Assembly: GCF_001044395.1 (NCBI RefSeq) | Contig: NZ_JANU01000006.1 | Location: 124,001 to 188,000, forward strand | Origin: Caenimonas sp. SL110 | GTDB lineage: Bacteria > Pseudomonadota > Gammaproteobacteria > Burkholderiales > Burkholderiaceae_C | Length of the DNA stretch: 64,000 bases | Direction of reading: 5' to 3' | Part shown: piece after piece, positions 63,326 through 64,000 of the stretch | Position numbering within the stretch: position 1 is the first letter of the stretch | Layout: every line of letters begins with the position of its first letter | Notes under the pieces: model-generated | The model's input: the letters and a program-made list of their open reading frames with translations, nothing else | Database searches by the model: none | What the model was told of the DNA's origin: nothing | Made by a program: the position numbers and the translations under genes

Positions 63326-63625
63326 ATGAAAGACGGCATTCACCCCAACTACCGCGACGTCCTGTTTGTGGACCTGTCCAACGGTTTCAAGTTCGTCACA
63401 CGCTCGTGCGTGCAGACCAAGGAAATGGGCAAGACAGACGACGGCAAGGAATATCCGCTGTTCAAGCTTGATACCTCCAGCGAGTCGCACCCTTTCTACA
63501 CTGGCACACAGAAGTCCGTGAACGACATGGGCGGCCGTGTTGACAAGTTCTTCAAGAAGTTCGGCAAGCCGACCGAGGCGAAGAAGGCTGCACCCGCTGC
63601 CGACGAAGCCAAGTCCGCCGCTTAA
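63326..63625 (+). CDS. rpmE2: 50S ribosomal protein L31 type B
   Basis: A 99-residue L31 paralogue of the zinc-free type: it lacks the CxxC motif and keeps [16 protein letters not shown] and SESHPFYTG. It replaces zinc-L31 when zinc is scarce in many bacteria. The C-terminal 20 residues are Ala/Lys-rich, an extension. It has its own promoter and terminator. Confidence 0.95.
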   Translation: MKDGIHPNYRDVLFVDLSNGFKFVTRSCVQTKEMGKTDDGKEYPLFKLDTSSESHPFYTGTQKSVNDMGGRVDKFFKKFGKPTEAKKAAPAADEAKSAA

Positions 63626-63667
63626 TTCGGAAGCCAGCGCGGCAACGACGCTAGCAACCATCCTGTC

Positions 63668-63704
63668 AAAAGGCAGCCCGGGAAACCAGGCTGCCTTTTT
63701 TATT
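63668..63704 (+). terminator. Rho-independent terminator after rpmE2
   Basis: Stem AAAGGCAGCC / GGCTGCCTTT with a loop of 10 bases and T6 tail. It could act in both directions. Confidence 0.85.
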
Positions 63705-63723
63705 TGAGGCAAACTCGCCGCCA

Positions 63724-64000
63724 GTGACACAGCCCACTCCCGCCATCGTCGCCCAGGAAGCCGCGGGCCGCCTTCCACGCCTCGCGCTGCTTTTGTTTTG
63801 CGTGGCGTATGTCGTGCCCGGCTTCATCGGCCGTGAGCCCTGGAAGAGCCAGGACATCACCGGCTTCGGCTACATGTTCGAGCTGGCGCGCGGCAGCGCC
63901 TCGTGGCTGGCCCCCTCGCTGCTGGGCCAGCCGCCTGAGTTCGACGGCTTGCTGCCCTATTGGCTAGGCGCGCTGGCCATCCAGGTCACGCCCAGCGGGC
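63724..64000 (+). CDS. Glycosyltransferase of GT39/ArnT-like type (N-terminal part; runs off window)
   Basis: A GTG at 63724 opens an uninterrupted frame to the window end (92 codons). The translation contains a first membrane helix (LALLLFCVAYVVPGFIG) followed by GREPWKSQDITGFGYMFELA, which matches the conserved acidic loop of ArnT-like membrane glycosyltransferases (the Asp/Glu motif used for lipid-linked sugars). The rest is outside the window. Confidence 0.75.
   Translation, partial: MTQPTPAIVAQEAAGRLPRLALLLFCVAYVVPGFIGREPWKSQDITGFGYMFELARGSASWLAPSLLGQPPEFDGLLPYWLGALAIQVTPSG

Noticed and set aside
1..64000. CRISPR arrays, tRNA, rRNA and insertion sequences
   Set aside because: I scanned for regular repeat-spacer patterns, cloverleaf-like segments and transposase proteins and saw none. 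A computed tRNA search would be decisive.

Overview
The window is high-GC bacterial chromosome that reads as a betaproteobacterium of the order Burkholderiales, most like Comamonadaceae. This is an inference from gene content and order, not a database match. The signs are divergent dnaX and 4.5S SRP RNA followed by ybaB and recR, trxA next to rho, a moaA-mobA-moeA string, rho followed by a type B L31 gene, and paired soluble and membrane pyrophosphatases. I found about 57 protein genes and one RNA gene. I saw no tRNA, rRNA, CRISPR array, transposase or prophage.

Layout. 1-4300: partial nadE, divergent from a FemAB-like acyltransferase, then a wax ester synthase/acyltransferase and an alpha/beta hydrolase. 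4317-12872: a tightly packed surface-glycan cluster (two-subunit transketolase, an epimerase fused to a glycosyltransferase, polytopic membrane proteins, a methyltransferase, GtrA). 12869-18901: pyrophosphate metabolism (ppa and hppA) interleaved with two unusual genes, one with an RGS-like domain and one resembling YopJ-family acetyltransferases. 18966-26481: TetR regulator with operator, metal-dependent hydrolase, MBL-fold protein, aldehyde dehydrogenase, a three-gene exported M48 protease operon and an SDR oxidoreductase. 26511-29521: molybdenum cofactor genes. 29658-30938: an unknown gene bracketed by inverted copies of a hairpin repeat. 31053-37006: beta-propeller protein with a MoaD-like protein, then an RND efflux pump and its adaptor. 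37190-40860: rnhA, a methyltransferase, mltD and a calcium-repeat protein. 40913-43690: a NitT/TauT-type ABC importer. 43783-47281: MAPEG protein, recR, ybaB, dnaX and ffs. 47303-49649: MntA/HepT toxin-antitoxin and two unknown genes. 49646-55375: a second glycan/lipid-type operon with GtrA. 55493-61269: AddAB-like helicase-nuclease. 61395-64000: trxA, rho, rpmE2 and a partial glycosyltransferase.

How the genes work together. The ppa/hppA pair handles pyrophosphate, the moa/mob/moe genes make molybdopterin cofactors, and recR, dnaX and the AddAB-like pair serve replication and repair. The two GtrA-containing operons and the last gene point to substantial investment in surface glycans. The most unusual content is two or three proteins with eukaryote-like or effector-like folds. 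One has an RGS-like domain that keeps residues used for G-alpha contact. One has a YopJ-like His-Asp-Cys triad with the right spacing. A third, weaker candidate may have an RGS-like helical region. The first two flank ppa in the same orientation. The sequence also shows several translation-level devices: an A9 slippery run in dnaX with early stops in both shifted frames, a single in-frame UGA between moaA and mobA, and a rho leader with tandem GNRA hairpins and a short overlapping upstream ORF.
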